A stretch of 33,134 nt of DNA from Actinomycetes bacterium (GTDB taxonomy: Bacteria; Actinomycetota; Acidimicrobiia; Acidimicrobiales; JABEUL01), in contig JAJZNL010000003.1 of NCBI GenBank assembly GCA_021852345.1, forward strand, positions 1-33,134, read 5' to 3'. The translations under genes and the position numbers were made by a program. Shown here one piece after another: positions 15,656 through 23,647 of this stretch (the first letter of the stretch is position 1; each line of letters begins with the position of its first letter). The notes below the pieces were generated by a model. It searched no databases. It had not been told where the DNA came from and saw nothing but the letters and a program-made list of their open reading frames with translations.

Positions 15656-16568
15656 TCAAGATTTCGTTAATAGCGGAGTTGATCGTACTTTGACAAAATC
15701 GTCGAATTTAGATCAACAAGACTCTGCTCCGTCACTCAGAGTTGCACTCAATGGCAAGACTCTAAGCTATAAAGTATCCTCTGGCAGAACTTTCTATGGG
15801 CTGATGGCGCGAGACTTGAGAGTATTGTCTAAAAACTTAGGTGAGTTTGCCTCGAGAACCGCAATGCAACCGTTTCTATTCGTATTTGTGTTTGCATATC
15901 TATTCCCAAAAATAGGTCAGGGTTTTTCAGGCTCGGTAGGTCGCAATATTTCATTTGCTACCATACTCGTTCCTGGACTTGTAGGTGTTGCTGCAACAAT
16001 GTCTGGAATAATGGCAGTTGGGCTGCCACTGGCGATTGATTTGGGAGTTACAAAAGAAATTGAAGACCGAGCCATGGCTCCGGTTCCCGTATGGTTAATC
16101 GGTTTAGAAAAGATAGTGTTCGGAGCTATTCAAAGCTTGATTTCTGCTCTTATAGTCTTTCCGCTGGTGATTTTAATACCGTCAACTCCAGTGCAGGTGC
16201 ACGTTGCCAACTGGCCGCTACTGATTTTGGTGATATTTTTAGCTTGTTTGATATCTGGTGCTTTCGGGTTGACTCTTGGGTCGATGGTTCAACCCGTTAA
16301 AATCGGCCTTATGTTTTCTCTGTTGGTTCTCCCTTTGACAATGCTGGGTTGCATATATTATCCTTGGTCGTCGCTATCTTCCGTAAGGTGGTTGCAAATT
16401 GCTGTACTGATAAATCCTATGGTCTACGTGAGTGAAGGTCTAAGAGACGTGCTTACGCCGGCATTGCCGCACATGGCTGTCTGGGCATTTTTAATGGCGC
16501 TAATTATTACCGCCGCGGTGCTTCTATTTGCGGGTCTTAAGCTGTTCACTAGAAGAGTAATGTCTTAG
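15648..16568 (+). CDS. ABC-2 type transporter permease, DrrB-like
   Basis: A 306-aa permease. After an N-terminal cytoplasmic region of about 60 residues (FYGLMARDLRVLSKNLGEFA, the typical ABC-2 entry helix) come six hydrophobic segments, among them MQPFLFVFVFAYLFPKI, FATILVPGLVGVAATMSGIM, SLISALIVFPLVILIPSTP, LLILVIFLACLISGAFGLTL, IGLMFSLLVLPLTMLGCIYY and the final MALIITAAVLLFAGLKLF. The motif EGLRDVLTP.LPHM is characteristic of ABC-2 permeases of this kind. The GTG start overlaps the ATPase gene by 8 bases. The N-terminal 50 residues are polar and longer than usual. It acts with the preceding ATPase as an exporter in the plasma membrane. Confidence 0.92.
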   Translation: MTDQDFVNSGVDRTLTKSSNLDQQDSAPSLRVALNGKTLSYKVSSGRTFYGLMARDLRVLSKNLGEFASRTAMQPFLFVFVFAYLFPKIGQGFSGSVGRNISFATILVPGLVGVAATMSGIMAVGLPLAIDLGVTKEIEDRAMAPVPVWLIGLEKIVFGAIQSLISALIVFPLVILIPSTPVQVHVANWPLLILVIFLACLISGAFGLTLGSMVQPVKIGLMFSLLVLPLTMLGCIYYPWSSLSSVRWLQIAVLINPMVYVSEGLRDVLTPALPHMAVWAFLMALIITAAVLLFAGLKLFTRRVMS

Positions 16569-16650
16569 CCGATTTATAGGGCGCTTGGCTATTTTATATG
16601 GGTTATCTTATATAGTTGCCGTTAGTCGCCTTAAATTTAAATAATTAAAC

Positions 16651-17853
16651 CTAAAATGTAACCGACGGCGGTTTGTCTCCCAAGATCTCATATAATGTAT
16701 CGGTCAGCGCCCTGGATCGGGGATCTCCGTTAAGGCCAGCTTCCATCTTATTCATGACGTAAACAAACGAAGCTTTATGGTTGCGGTCAGCAAATGAATG
16801 CGATCCACCAGCACCGTCATGTCCGAATGCCGATTCTCCGCAATAAAGACTGAACATGCCTGGAAGCATATAACCAAGACCAAAGGATGTATCAAAAAAT
16901 AATATTCGATCCGGACCAAATGTCAATCTGGTTGTCGCCGCATCTAATTGTTTGTCCGACAGTAGTCTTACGCCGTCAATTTCGCTAACGCAAGCCGCAT
17001 ACATTTTGGCCAATGACCTTGCGTCACAAATTCCGTTCGCTGCAGGAACCGACGCCTTAAAGACGTCATGATTGTTCCAAACATGCATATTCGCTAAAGC
17101 CGGCTTTGGCGAAAAAAGAGCCTTTGCAATAATAGAATCCTCTGACATAACTTGTTCGTATATGGCTTTTAAATCTGGATCAATCGGAGCTTTTATCGGT
17201 ATTAAAGTCGAAACTCGATCTGCCTTTGATGGCTCTAAGCCAACGTATAAATCCAAGTTTAAAGGATCCGAAATTAATTCTTTGACTACGTCTTTAAAAG
17301 ATTCCTTTTGAGCGACTCTTCGGCAAAGTTCGCCCACCAGCCATCCAAACGTTAAAGCGTGGTATCCGTGCTCGGTTCCAGGCGGGAAGTAGGGTGCCTG
17401 CTTTTCCAAAGATTCGATAATGGGGAACCAGTCAATGATATCTTGGACCGAATGAGAGTCTTCTACGAAAAGGAGCCCAGCTTGATGACTTAGCAATTGC
17501 TTTACGGTGATTTCGTCTTTAGAATTTTGTCCGAATTCCGGCCAATAATCTTTTACGTATGCATTCGGATCAATTTGACCGCTTTGAATAAGTATATTAG
17601 CCGCGGTAGCTGTTATTCCCTTGGTAGAAGAGAATATCAATTGTAACGTATCTTCTTCCCACCTTCTTTTTGTCTCGAGATCAGCAAATCCACCCCACAG
17701 ATCCACAACCTTTTTTCCTTCGACATAAATACAGCAGGCGGCTCCTACATCATTGCGATCCGTAAAGTTCTTAATAAATTCTTCTTTAATTTTCTCAAAT
17801 CCCTGCTGCACAAAACCATTTATTTCAATTTCGCTTATGTCTACCTCTGCCAA
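16651..17853 (-). CDS. Serine hydrolase, beta-lactamase/esterase EstB-like family
   Basis: A 400-aa enzyme of the class C beta-lactamase-like esterase group. Ser75-Ser-Thr-Lys78 (LIFSSTKG) is the nucleophile motif S-x-x-K, the Tyr motif is around residue 165 (GYHALTFGWLVGEL), and the third motif FGHDGAGGSHSFAD matches the HxGxGG seen in EstB-like carboxylesterases. Further family features are FVEGKKVVDLWGG-like opening (EGKKVVDLWGG), LLSHQAGL, and the NGICDARSLAKMYA segment. The TTG start is supported by AAGGAG 5 bases upstream. It is divergent from a TetR gene across a 110-base region with repeats, so that TetR may regulate it (inference). There is no signal peptide; the substrate is probably a short-chain ester. 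Confidence 0.9.
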   Translation of the reverse strand: MAEVDISEIEINGFVQQGFEKIKEEFIKNFTDRNDVGAACCIYVEGKKVVDLWGGFADLETKRRWEEDTLQLIFSSTKGITATAANILIQSGQIDPNAYVKDYWPEFGQNSKDEITVKQLLSHQAGLLFVEDSHSVQDIIDWFPIIESLEKQAPYFPPGTEHGYHALTFGWLVGELCRRVAQKESFKDVVKELISDPLNLDLYVGLEPSKADRVSTLIPIKAPIDPDLKAIYEQVMSEDSIIAKALFSPKPALANMHVWNNHDVFKASVPAANGICDARSLAKMYAACVSEIDGVRLLSDKQLDAATTRLTFGPDRILFFDTSFGLGYMLPGMFSLYCGESAFGHDGAGGSHSFADRNHKASFVYVMNKMEAGLNGDPRSRALTDTLYEILGDKPPSVTF

Positions 17854-17880
17854 CTTGACTCCTTAAATTCGTTACTTTTA

Positions 17881-17954
17881 ATTTTGATGAACGGTGTAAA
17901 GATATAACCATCAAAATATTTATATAAAATTAATACTATTACAATATGAACGGT
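17881..17954. promoter_or_regulatory. Divergent regulatory region with inverted and direct repeats, candidate TetR operator
   Basis: Between the hydrolase and the TetR gene, ATTTTGATG (17881-17889) and CATCAAAAT (17909-17917) form a 9-bp inverted repeat, and ATGAACGGT occurs twice as a direct repeat (17887-17895 and 17946-17954). TACAAT at 17940-17945 could be the -10 of the tetR promoter. These fit operator sites for a divergently encoded TetR regulator; the assignment is inference. Confidence 0.4.
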
Positions 17955-17963
17955 TAATTTGTC

Positions 17964-18560
17964 ATGAATAAGCAGTCTTTACGGTCCCAAGAACTTAACG
18001 ATACAAAAGCCAAAATTTTGAGAAGCGCGTTGAATCTTGTCGCTCAAGTTGGTATTTCGAAAGTTACCATAGAAGAAGTAGCGACAATTTGCGATATATC
18101 GCGTATGACGATATATCGATATTTCCCGGGTGGTAAAGAACAGCTGATTGCGGATGTTATTGCGCATGAGGCATTTAATTGGCTTGAGGAACTTATGGAA
18201 TACGTAAGCCAATATAATGATTTTGAAGATGTTGCAGTTTACGGAATTATGTTTGCCAGAACTAAACTGTTGGAGCATAAAGTTTTAAACAAAGTTCTGG
18301 ACGAAGAACCTGAAGTATTACTTCCGATGTTGACTATAGAGGCCAATCGCGTAATAGCTTTTATTCACCTTTATGTGGTAACGCAACTTTTTAAGGTAAA
18401 GATGGCAAAGGGTTTAGATGCTGACGAAGTCGCAGAATATTTGGCCCATATGCTTCTGTCGGTTATAGTGTCTCCGGGAAGTTGGGACTTAACAGATGAG
18501 TCCGCGGTGCGTATTTTGGTAAAGAGTCAATTTTTAGCAGTGCTTTCATCGGTCGGCTGA
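17964..18560 (+). CDS. TetR/AcrR family transcriptional regulator
   Basis: A 198-aa repressor-type protein. Residues about 13-60 form the TetR DNA-binding domain: AKILRSALNLVAQVGISKVT, EEVATICDISRMTIYRYFPG (helix-turn-helix with the typical YRYF) and GKEQLI. The remainder is an all-helical ligand domain, with an LNKVLDEEPEVLLPMLTIEA segment also seen in the next TetR gene, so the two are likely paralogues. The gene diverges from an esterase-like hydrolase and is followed after 149 bases by the second TetR and then a diiron protein. The ligand is not predictable. The ATG lacks a clear ribosome site (upstream TTAATTTGTC). Confidence 0.92.
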   Translation: MNKQSLRSQELNDTKAKILRSALNLVAQVGISKVTIEEVATICDISRMTIYRYFPGGKEQLIADVIAHEAFNWLEELMEYVSQYNDFEDVAVYGIMFARTKLLEHKVLNKVLDEEPEVLLPMLTIEANRVIAFIHLYVVTQLFKVKMAKGLDADEVAEYLAHMLLSVIVSPGSWDLTDESAVRILVKSQFLAVLSSVG

Positions 18561-18674
18561 TATTATTGTGGCAACCCATGACAACCGTTAGCGTTTTCGT
18601 CTGACCGTATGCAATTTAATAATCCGGTAAATTAATTTAGTGTTACAAAAGTACGAAAAATGTATTATTTCGAG

Positions 18675-18702
18675 TTGACAATGATACAAATTGTACTAAT
18701 AT
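18675..18702 (+). promoter_or_regulatory. Strong promoter with palindromic operator, probably giving a leaderless tetR mRNA
   Basis: TTGACA (18675-18680) and TAATAT (18697-18702) are separated by 16 bases. The spacer contains the perfect palindrome TACAA-A-TTGTA (18685-18695), well placed for autorepression. The TetR ATG starts at 18710, 8 bases after the -10 box, so transcription should start at or next to the A of ATG. No ribosome site is present, in line with a leaderless message. Confidence 0.65.
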
Positions 18703-18709
18703 GTAACAT

Positions 18710-19480
18710 ATGGTAAGCAATCAGGCCGCTTCTACCAAAAAAAAATATTCCACGAATTCAGATCATTCAGACGATGCTTTAGATGATTCTGTGTCGGGAG
18801 ATAATTTGGCGAACTCGTTGCCCAATTTTGGTTTAAATCTAAGTTTCAGCTTGGGTACAAAAGCAGTTCCAGTGACGGAATCTAACTTAGAAGGAACCAC
18901 CTATGACAAAATAACAGAAGGAACTTTTGAATGTCTTGCAAAGTTTGGTTATTCAAAGACTTCGATGGATGACATTGCCAAGCAAGCTAAGTGTTCCCGA
19001 GCAACGCTTTACAGATTGTTTCCCAACGGCAAAGACGCGATTGTAACCGAGCTGGTAAAAAAGGCCGTTACTGATATATTTGTCTTATTAAAAGAGGTGG
19101 CCGAAACCGCTGATGACCTCTACGACGCTATTTCAAAAACTATGGCCGCGGCTACATATCATTTGAACCAAAATGTTGCACTTCAAAAAGTAATTGAATG
19201 CGATCCTGATTTTATCTTACCTCTTTTGGTCTTTGAAAATATGGATTCGGTTTTGCTTACAATTTCAAATTTTGGCAGTGAGGTATTCGGTAAATGGTTG
19301 GATGAAGATATATCGAAGGTTTTAATCGAATGGTTGGCTCGAATCGTTCTAACTTACTTTAGCTCTCCCAAAGGGCAGCTTAAATTTAATGACGCAAATG
19401 CCATTTCAGAATTTGTCGATATATTTATTCGACCAGGCTTGTCTGAAATGACGAAATTTCAAGGGATCCCTAAAATATGA
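18710..19480 (+). CDS. TetR/AcrR family transcriptional regulator with N-terminal extension
   Basis: A 256-aa regulator. The first approximately 60 residues are a polar, Ser/Asp-rich, probably disordered extension (STNSDHSDDALDDSVSG) that is unusual for TetR proteins. The TetR domain follows at about 64-112: KITEGTFECLAKFGYSKTSM, DDIAKQAKCSRATLYRLFPN (helix-turn-helix) and GKDAIV. The C-terminal ligand domain shares with the preceding TetR the pattern LQKVIECDPDFILPLLVFEN. The promoter overlaps a palindrome, suggesting autoregulation, and the message is probably leaderless. The next gene in the same direction, 112 bases on, encodes a diiron ferritin-like protein that may be its target. Confidence 0.9.
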   Translation: MVSNQAASTKKKYSTNSDHSDDALDDSVSGDNLANSLPNFGLNLSFSLGTKAVPVTESNLEGTTYDKITEGTFECLAKFGYSKTSMDDIAKQAKCSRATLYRLFPNGKDAIVTELVKKAVTDIFVLLKEVAETADDLYDAISKTMAAATYHLNQNVALQKVIECDPDFILPLLVFENMDSVLLTISNFGSEVFGKWLDEDISKVLIEWLARIVLTYFSSPKGQLKFNDANAISEFVDIFIRPGLSEMTKFQGIPKI

Positions 19481-19592
19481 CAAATTATTGATTCAATTAA
19501 TTCAAAATCTTGTTGCAGACTTAATTTGCCGTTAAAGTCGAGCAGCTCAAATAGATAAACAAAATTTAAAAAACAACAAGGAGATAACATAA

Positions 19593-20711
19593 ATGAGTGA
19601 CACAATTAAACCCTCTTCAGAAGTGAGCATTGAAGAGCTAGAGCGGATATTGTCCGTATCAAACTCAGATCGCAATGAGGCCATACATACCGTTGAATCT
19701 AACTATGAAACTATATTCACTTGGAGCTATGACAAAGGAGAAAAAGCCAAGTTAGATAAGCTTTATGAAAAAGCTAAACATTCGATGTGGAACGGCCAAA
19801 CGGATCTGCCCTGGGAGCTGGACGTAGATCAAGAAAAATTGAGTCAAGGTGAATTTATAACAGCTCAATCGAGTTTTGGGAGTCAAGACCTTACCGGAAC
19901 TCCGTTCGAAAAATGGGGTGAAAAAGAATGGATTCAGTTTGGAATTGAAGCCCAGAATTGGACCCTTTCGCAGTTCATGCATGGCGAACAGGGAGCCCTC
20001 GTTTGCACTGCAAAGGTAGTCGAAACCGTACCCTGGATTGATGCCAAATACTACGGATCAACTCAAGTCATGGATGAGGCGAGGCATGTAGAGGTGTTTG
20101 CCAAGTACCTTAGAGAAAAGCTGTCGGGATTTTACCCTATAAATGCGCACCTCGGATTGTTACTGGATGACATAATCAGAGATTCAAGATGGGATATGAC
20201 ATTTTTGGGAATGCAAATAATGGTAGAGGGATTGGCCCTAGCTGCGTTTGGATTCATACACAGTACAACCCAAGAACCTCTTTTAAAGCAACTGCTTAAG
20301 TATGTTATGAGCGATGAAGCCCGACATGTTGCTTTCGGGGTTTTGGCGTTACAAGACTACTATCAGCAATTATCATTGGCCGAGATACACGAAAGGCAAG
20401 AATTTGCGTTTGAAGCCGCTGTGCGAATGAGGGACCGATTTTTGCTCGTTGAGGTTTGGGAAAAACTTGGTATTAAGCCTAAGGACGTGGTTCCTATGAT
20501 CTTGTCAAATCCAGATAGAGCGGTATTCCAATCCTTTTTATTTGCCAAAATAGTACCTAACTGTAAAAAGTTAGGGTTATTGGACGCAGGCGACGGTTGG
20601 CTGAGAAAGAAGTTCACCGAGCTGGGAGTAATCCAGTTTGAGGATTTTGCCGATACTGGTGAAGAATATGAAAATTTTGCAATTGCAAACGGTGAAAGTT
20701 CGGTAGCGTAA
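19593..20711 (+). CDS. Ferritin-like diiron protein (putative oxygenase/oxidase)
   Basis: A 372-aa protein with a complete diiron carboxylate ligand set in a ferritin-like four-helix bundle: Glu132 (HGEQGAL), Glu162-x-x-His165 (MDEARHVEVF), Glu212 (MVEGLALAAF) and Glu242-x-x-His245 (SDEARHVAFG). The E, ExxH, E, ExxH order matches class I diiron enzymes (R2, acyl-ACP desaturase, AurF-like N-oxygenases, bacterial multicomponent monooxygenases) more than iron-storage ferritin. AAGGAG stands 9 bases before the ATG. No partner ferredoxin, reductase or regulatory subunit lies beside it, so the electron donor is unknown. Two TetR genes precede it, hinting at ligand-induced expression. The substrate may be a fatty acyl, aromatic or other hydrophobic compound (inference). 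Confidence 0.85.
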   Translation: MSDTIKPSSEVSIEELERILSVSNSDRNEAIHTVESNYETIFTWSYDKGEKAKLDKLYEKAKHSMWNGQTDLPWELDVDQEKLSQGEFITAQSSFGSQDLTGTPFEKWGEKEWIQFGIEAQNWTLSQFMHGEQGALVCTAKVVETVPWIDAKYYGSTQVMDEARHVEVFAKYLREKLSGFYPINAHLGLLLDDIIRDSRWDMTFLGMQIMVEGLALAAFGFIHSTTQEPLLKQLLKYVMSDEARHVAFGVLALQDYYQQLSLAEIHERQEFAFEAAVRMRDRFLLVEVWEKLGIKPKDVVPMILSNPDRAVFQSFLFAKIVPNCKKLGLLDAGDGWLRKKFTELGVIQFEDFADTGEEYENFAIANGESSVA

Positions 20712-20928
20712 AAAAAGTTAGTCGCATTATTAAATGAAATTAATTGAATTTCATAGTATTGGATGAGATAGCCGGAGCGTATACTAGGTAAAATTATTCA
20801 AACAGAATATTTAAATACAAATACGAAAACTGTCGGCAATTATTAAATTAGAATATTTGCTTAAAAGAGTTTTATAATTTATTATTAGTTTGTTTCTTAA
20901 AATCGATAAAACTCCTTAAGGTAGAAAA
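20712..20928. other. Intergenic region upstream of dapA
   Basis: No gene is seen. TATAAT at 20873-20878 is a candidate -10 box, about 50 bases before the dapA start, without a convincing -35 element. Confidence 0.35.
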
Positions 20929-21837
20929 ATGAATAACAATACTTCACCTGCGCCAAAGCTAGGAAAAGTCATCACCGCTATGGTAACACCTTTTAATGAT
21001 GACATGTCATTGGACTTACAGGGTGCAATACAACTTGCGCGATGGCTTGAAAAAAACGGCAGTGAAGGTTTGGTGTTGGCCGGCACAACAGGAGAAGGCC
21101 CAGTTTTGACTGATTCCGAAAAAATTGATCTCTTTAGAGAGGTTTCCGTATCCGTTTCCATACCTGTTATTGCAAATACCGGCAGCAATGACACCGAACA
21201 TTCTGTTCAGCTTACTAAAAGGGCTTCGGCAACTAATATAGCGGGCATCTTGGCGGTTACGCCTTACTATTCCAGACCTCCTCAATCTGGCATCGAGATG
21301 CATTTTAGAGCAATTGCTGCCGCAACGAGTCTTCCAATTTTAATTTATGATATTCCGATCAGAACCGGAAGAAAGGTTGAATATTCAACTTTAACGAAGC
21401 TTTTGACATCGGTTGACAACATCATAGGAGTTAAAGATGCTGCTGGAGACGTCGTTCAGACTTCAAGACTAATCTCAGAAGTACCGACTGCGGAAATATA
21501 TGCCGGTGATGATGCGCTAACTTTTTCGCTGGTATGTCACGGAGCAAAAGGTGTAATTAGTGTGGCTTCGCATTGGGCTGGTTTCGAAATGCTTAAAATG
21601 ATTAGAAACATCCATGAAGGTAATCTTATTGCAGCAAGAGAGTCGCACATGACCTTGATGGAATCCTTTGATTTTGAGACTTCAGTCGAAGCGCCCAACC
21701 CTATTCCTGCAAAAGCGGCCATGAGGGCACTTGGCTTACCGTCGGGTAAGTGTAGGTTGCCTATGGGGGAAGTAGAGTTTGTCCATTCCGTAGCGGACAC
21801 AATTGTTAAATCTTTTAAGGATAGTTACGTATTTTGA
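20929..21837 (+). CDS. dapA: 4-hydroxy-tetrahydrodipicolinate synthase
   Basis: DapA condenses pyruvate with L-aspartate semialdehyde, the first committed step to diaminopimelate and lysine. The 302-aa sequence shows the aldolase-type barrel family motifs: GKVITAMVTPF at the N terminus, AGTTGEGPVLTDSEK (pyruvate-binding GTTGE), the active-site Tyr140 in LIYDIPIRTG, and the Schiff-base Lys169 in GVKDAAGD. The lysine-feedback region is not diagnosable by eye. AAGG lies 7-8 bases before the ATG. The gene is followed after 107 bases by the RNase J gene, the dapA-rnj-ftsK order common in actinobacteria, which supports this role over other N-acetylneuraminate-lyase family members. Confidence 0.95.
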   Translation: MNNNTSPAPKLGKVITAMVTPFNDDMSLDLQGAIQLARWLEKNGSEGLVLAGTTGEGPVLTDSEKIDLFREVSVSVSIPVIANTGSNDTEHSVQLTKRASATNIAGILAVTPYYSRPPQSGIEMHFRAIAAATSLPILIYDIPIRTGRKVEYSTLTKLLTSVDNIIGVKDAAGDVVQTSRLISEVPTAEIYAGDDALTFSLVCHGAKGVISVASHWAGFEMLKMIRNIHEGNLIAARESHMTLMESFDFETSVEAPNPIPAKAAMRALGLPSGKCRLPMGEVEFVHSVADTIVKSFKDSYVF

Positions 21838-21890
21838 TCATTTTGGCGGGGTGTTCTATGCCAATCAGCAGCTCTTTCGTCGATCACTAT

Positions 21891-21929
21891 CTTTATCAAC
21901 TGGCTTTATCAACTGGCTTTTTCAACTGG
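21891..21929 (+). repeat. Three tandem 13-bp repeats upstream of the RNase J gene
   Basis: CTTTATCAACTGG is repeated at 21891-21903 and 21904-21916, then once more with one change (CTTTTTCAACTGG) at 21917-21929. The array ends 15 bases before the GTG start of the RNase J gene, placing it in the leader or promoter region. Confidence 0.85.
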
Positions 21930-21944
21930 GCGTACGGGCACTAA

Positions 21945-23609
21945 GTGACTGACTTAATTAATAATTATAAAATATCGTTTTTGGGGGGACTGGGAGAAAT
22001 TGGTAAAAATTGTGCCGTAGTTCAGTTTAAAGATAAACTTTTGATCATTGATTGCGGGATAATGTTTCCCACCGAAGAGATGCCTGGAGTGGATCTTGTA
22101 ATACCCGATTTTTCATCTATTCTGGAATCGGGTCGTGAAATTTCCGGTGTCGTTATAACTCACGGTCATGAAGACCACATTGGGGCACTCGGATATTTGC
22201 TGGCCCAGATTCCTCTAAAAATATACGGTTCAAGTCTTGCTTTAAAAATTTCCGCATTTCGTGTAAATGAATTGGGTTTAAAGTCACGTGCGACCTTTTA
22301 TGAAGTTAGCGATCTTGAACGTCTTTCTATAGGTCCGTTTGATGTGGAATTTATACCCGTTACTCATTCGGTGCCTCACAGCTTTGCCGTAGCAATCCAT
22401 ACAGAAATGGGAGCAATTATACACACCGGAGACTTTAAACTGGATCTTTATCCGACAGATGAAAGACGCACAAATTTATCGCGATTCGGTGAAATCTCTC
22501 GGACCGAAACCGTGCGGCTTTTGTTGGCTGATTCGACAAATGCTGATAAGGCGGGAGTTACCGAATCAGAGTCAACAGTCGGCGTTGAACTCGATAAAAT
22601 CTTTTCCGATCGGTCCGACAGCAGAATAATTACTGCTTGTTTCGCCTCCCATCTTCATCGGATCGAGCAAATAATAAATGTTGCTAATTCTCATGGCAGA
22701 AGAGTGAAGATTTTGGGAAAGTCAATGAGCCGAAATATTAAAGTTGCCTGCGATTTAAACGTAATTGATATTCCAAAAAATATTCTCATAGAGACTGATG
22801 ACATAGATAAACTGGATGATTCAAAGCTTTGCATTATTTGTACGGGGTCTCAAGGTGAGCCGCTTGCGGCACTGTCGCAGTTAGCTTTTGGGCAGTATAG
22901 ATCAGTCTCAATAAAAAACGGAGATACAGTGATACTCTCGTCGCATCCGATTCCCGGAAACGAAAGATCGGTGTCTAAAGTAATTAACGCACTTGGCGTA
23001 AAAGGGGCCGATGTCTATCATTCGATGATGTCAAGCGTACACGTTTCGGGACATGCTAGAAGTCATGAGATATCTACATTAATTTCAATAGTGAAACCTA
23101 AAGCTTATATACCGGTCCACGGGGAACATCGTCACTTGAAAGCAAACGCATCTATCGCCCAAAAGATGGGAGTCAGCCAAGTTTTGGTGTGTCTGGACGG
23201 TGATGTTGTCGAAGTGACCGAACAAGATTTGACAGTGGTGGGCAAAGTTGATTCTTCTTACGTTTTTGTAGACGGAATATTGGATGATGTTGATTCTAAT
23301 CTTTTGCATGAACGTAAGACACTGGCCTTAGATGGTATCGTAATTGCCATTGTTGTAATAGATCCTGTCTCAAAAAGATTGATTCATCCGACTAAGGTCA
23401 TCACTCGTGGATGGGTGGATTCTGTTGAGGGAGACAATTTAATCGAAAAGGCTGGTAGCGTAGTTGACGATTTTCTGTTGGATCTGCCAAAAAACCCAAG
23501 TCTTGATAAAAACCAGCTTTCAGATGAAATTAAGATTTTGGTTTCAAGATTTGTCAGAAGTAATACCAAGAGAAAACCCACCGTAGTACCCGTAATAATT
23601 GGTATCTGA
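21945..23609 (+). CDS. rnj: Ribonuclease J
   Basis: RNase J is a metallo-beta-lactamase/beta-CASP ribonuclease (5'-3' exo- and endonuclease) acting in rRNA maturation and mRNA turnover. The sequence has the zinc motif HGHEDHIG (residues 73-80), the preceding FLGGLGEIGKNC signature, GAIIHTGDFKLD (motif III), and the beta-CASP motifs ACFASHLHRI and CTGSQGEPLAAL, followed by ILSSHPIPGNE and PVHGEHRHL. The C-terminal domain ends RFVRSNTKRKPTVVPVI, as in RNase J orthologues. The 554-aa length is typical. The GTG start has no ribosome site; just upstream are three 13-bp tandem repeats. Its position between dapA and ftsK is the usual actinobacterial order. Confidence 0.96.
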   Translation: MTDLINNYKISFLGGLGEIGKNCAVVQFKDKLLIIDCGIMFPTEEMPGVDLVIPDFSSILESGREISGVVITHGHEDHIGALGYLLAQIPLKIYGSSLALKISAFRVNELGLKSRATFYEVSDLERLSIGPFDVEFIPVTHSVPHSFAVAIHTEMGAIIHTGDFKLDLYPTDERRTNLSRFGEISRTETVRLLLADSTNADKAGVTESESTVGVELDKIFSDRSDSRIITACFASHLHRIEQIINVANSHGRRVKILGKSMSRNIKVACDLNVIDIPKNILIETDDIDKLDDSKLCIICTGSQGEPLAALSQLAFGQYRSVSIKNGDTVILSSHPIPGNERSVSKVINALGVKGADVYHSMMSSVHVSGHARSHEISTLISIVKPKAYIPVHGEHRHLKANASIAQKMGVSQVLVCLDGDVVEVTEQDLTVVGKVDSSYVFVDGILDDVDSNLLHERKTLALDGIVIAIVVIDPVSKRLIHPTKVITRGWVDSVEGDNLIEKAGSVVDDFLLDLPKNPSLDKNQLSDEIKILVSRFVRSNTKRKPTVVPVIIGI

Positions 23610-23647
23610 TCTACATTATATTTGTCAACAACTGGTAGGCTTTAATT

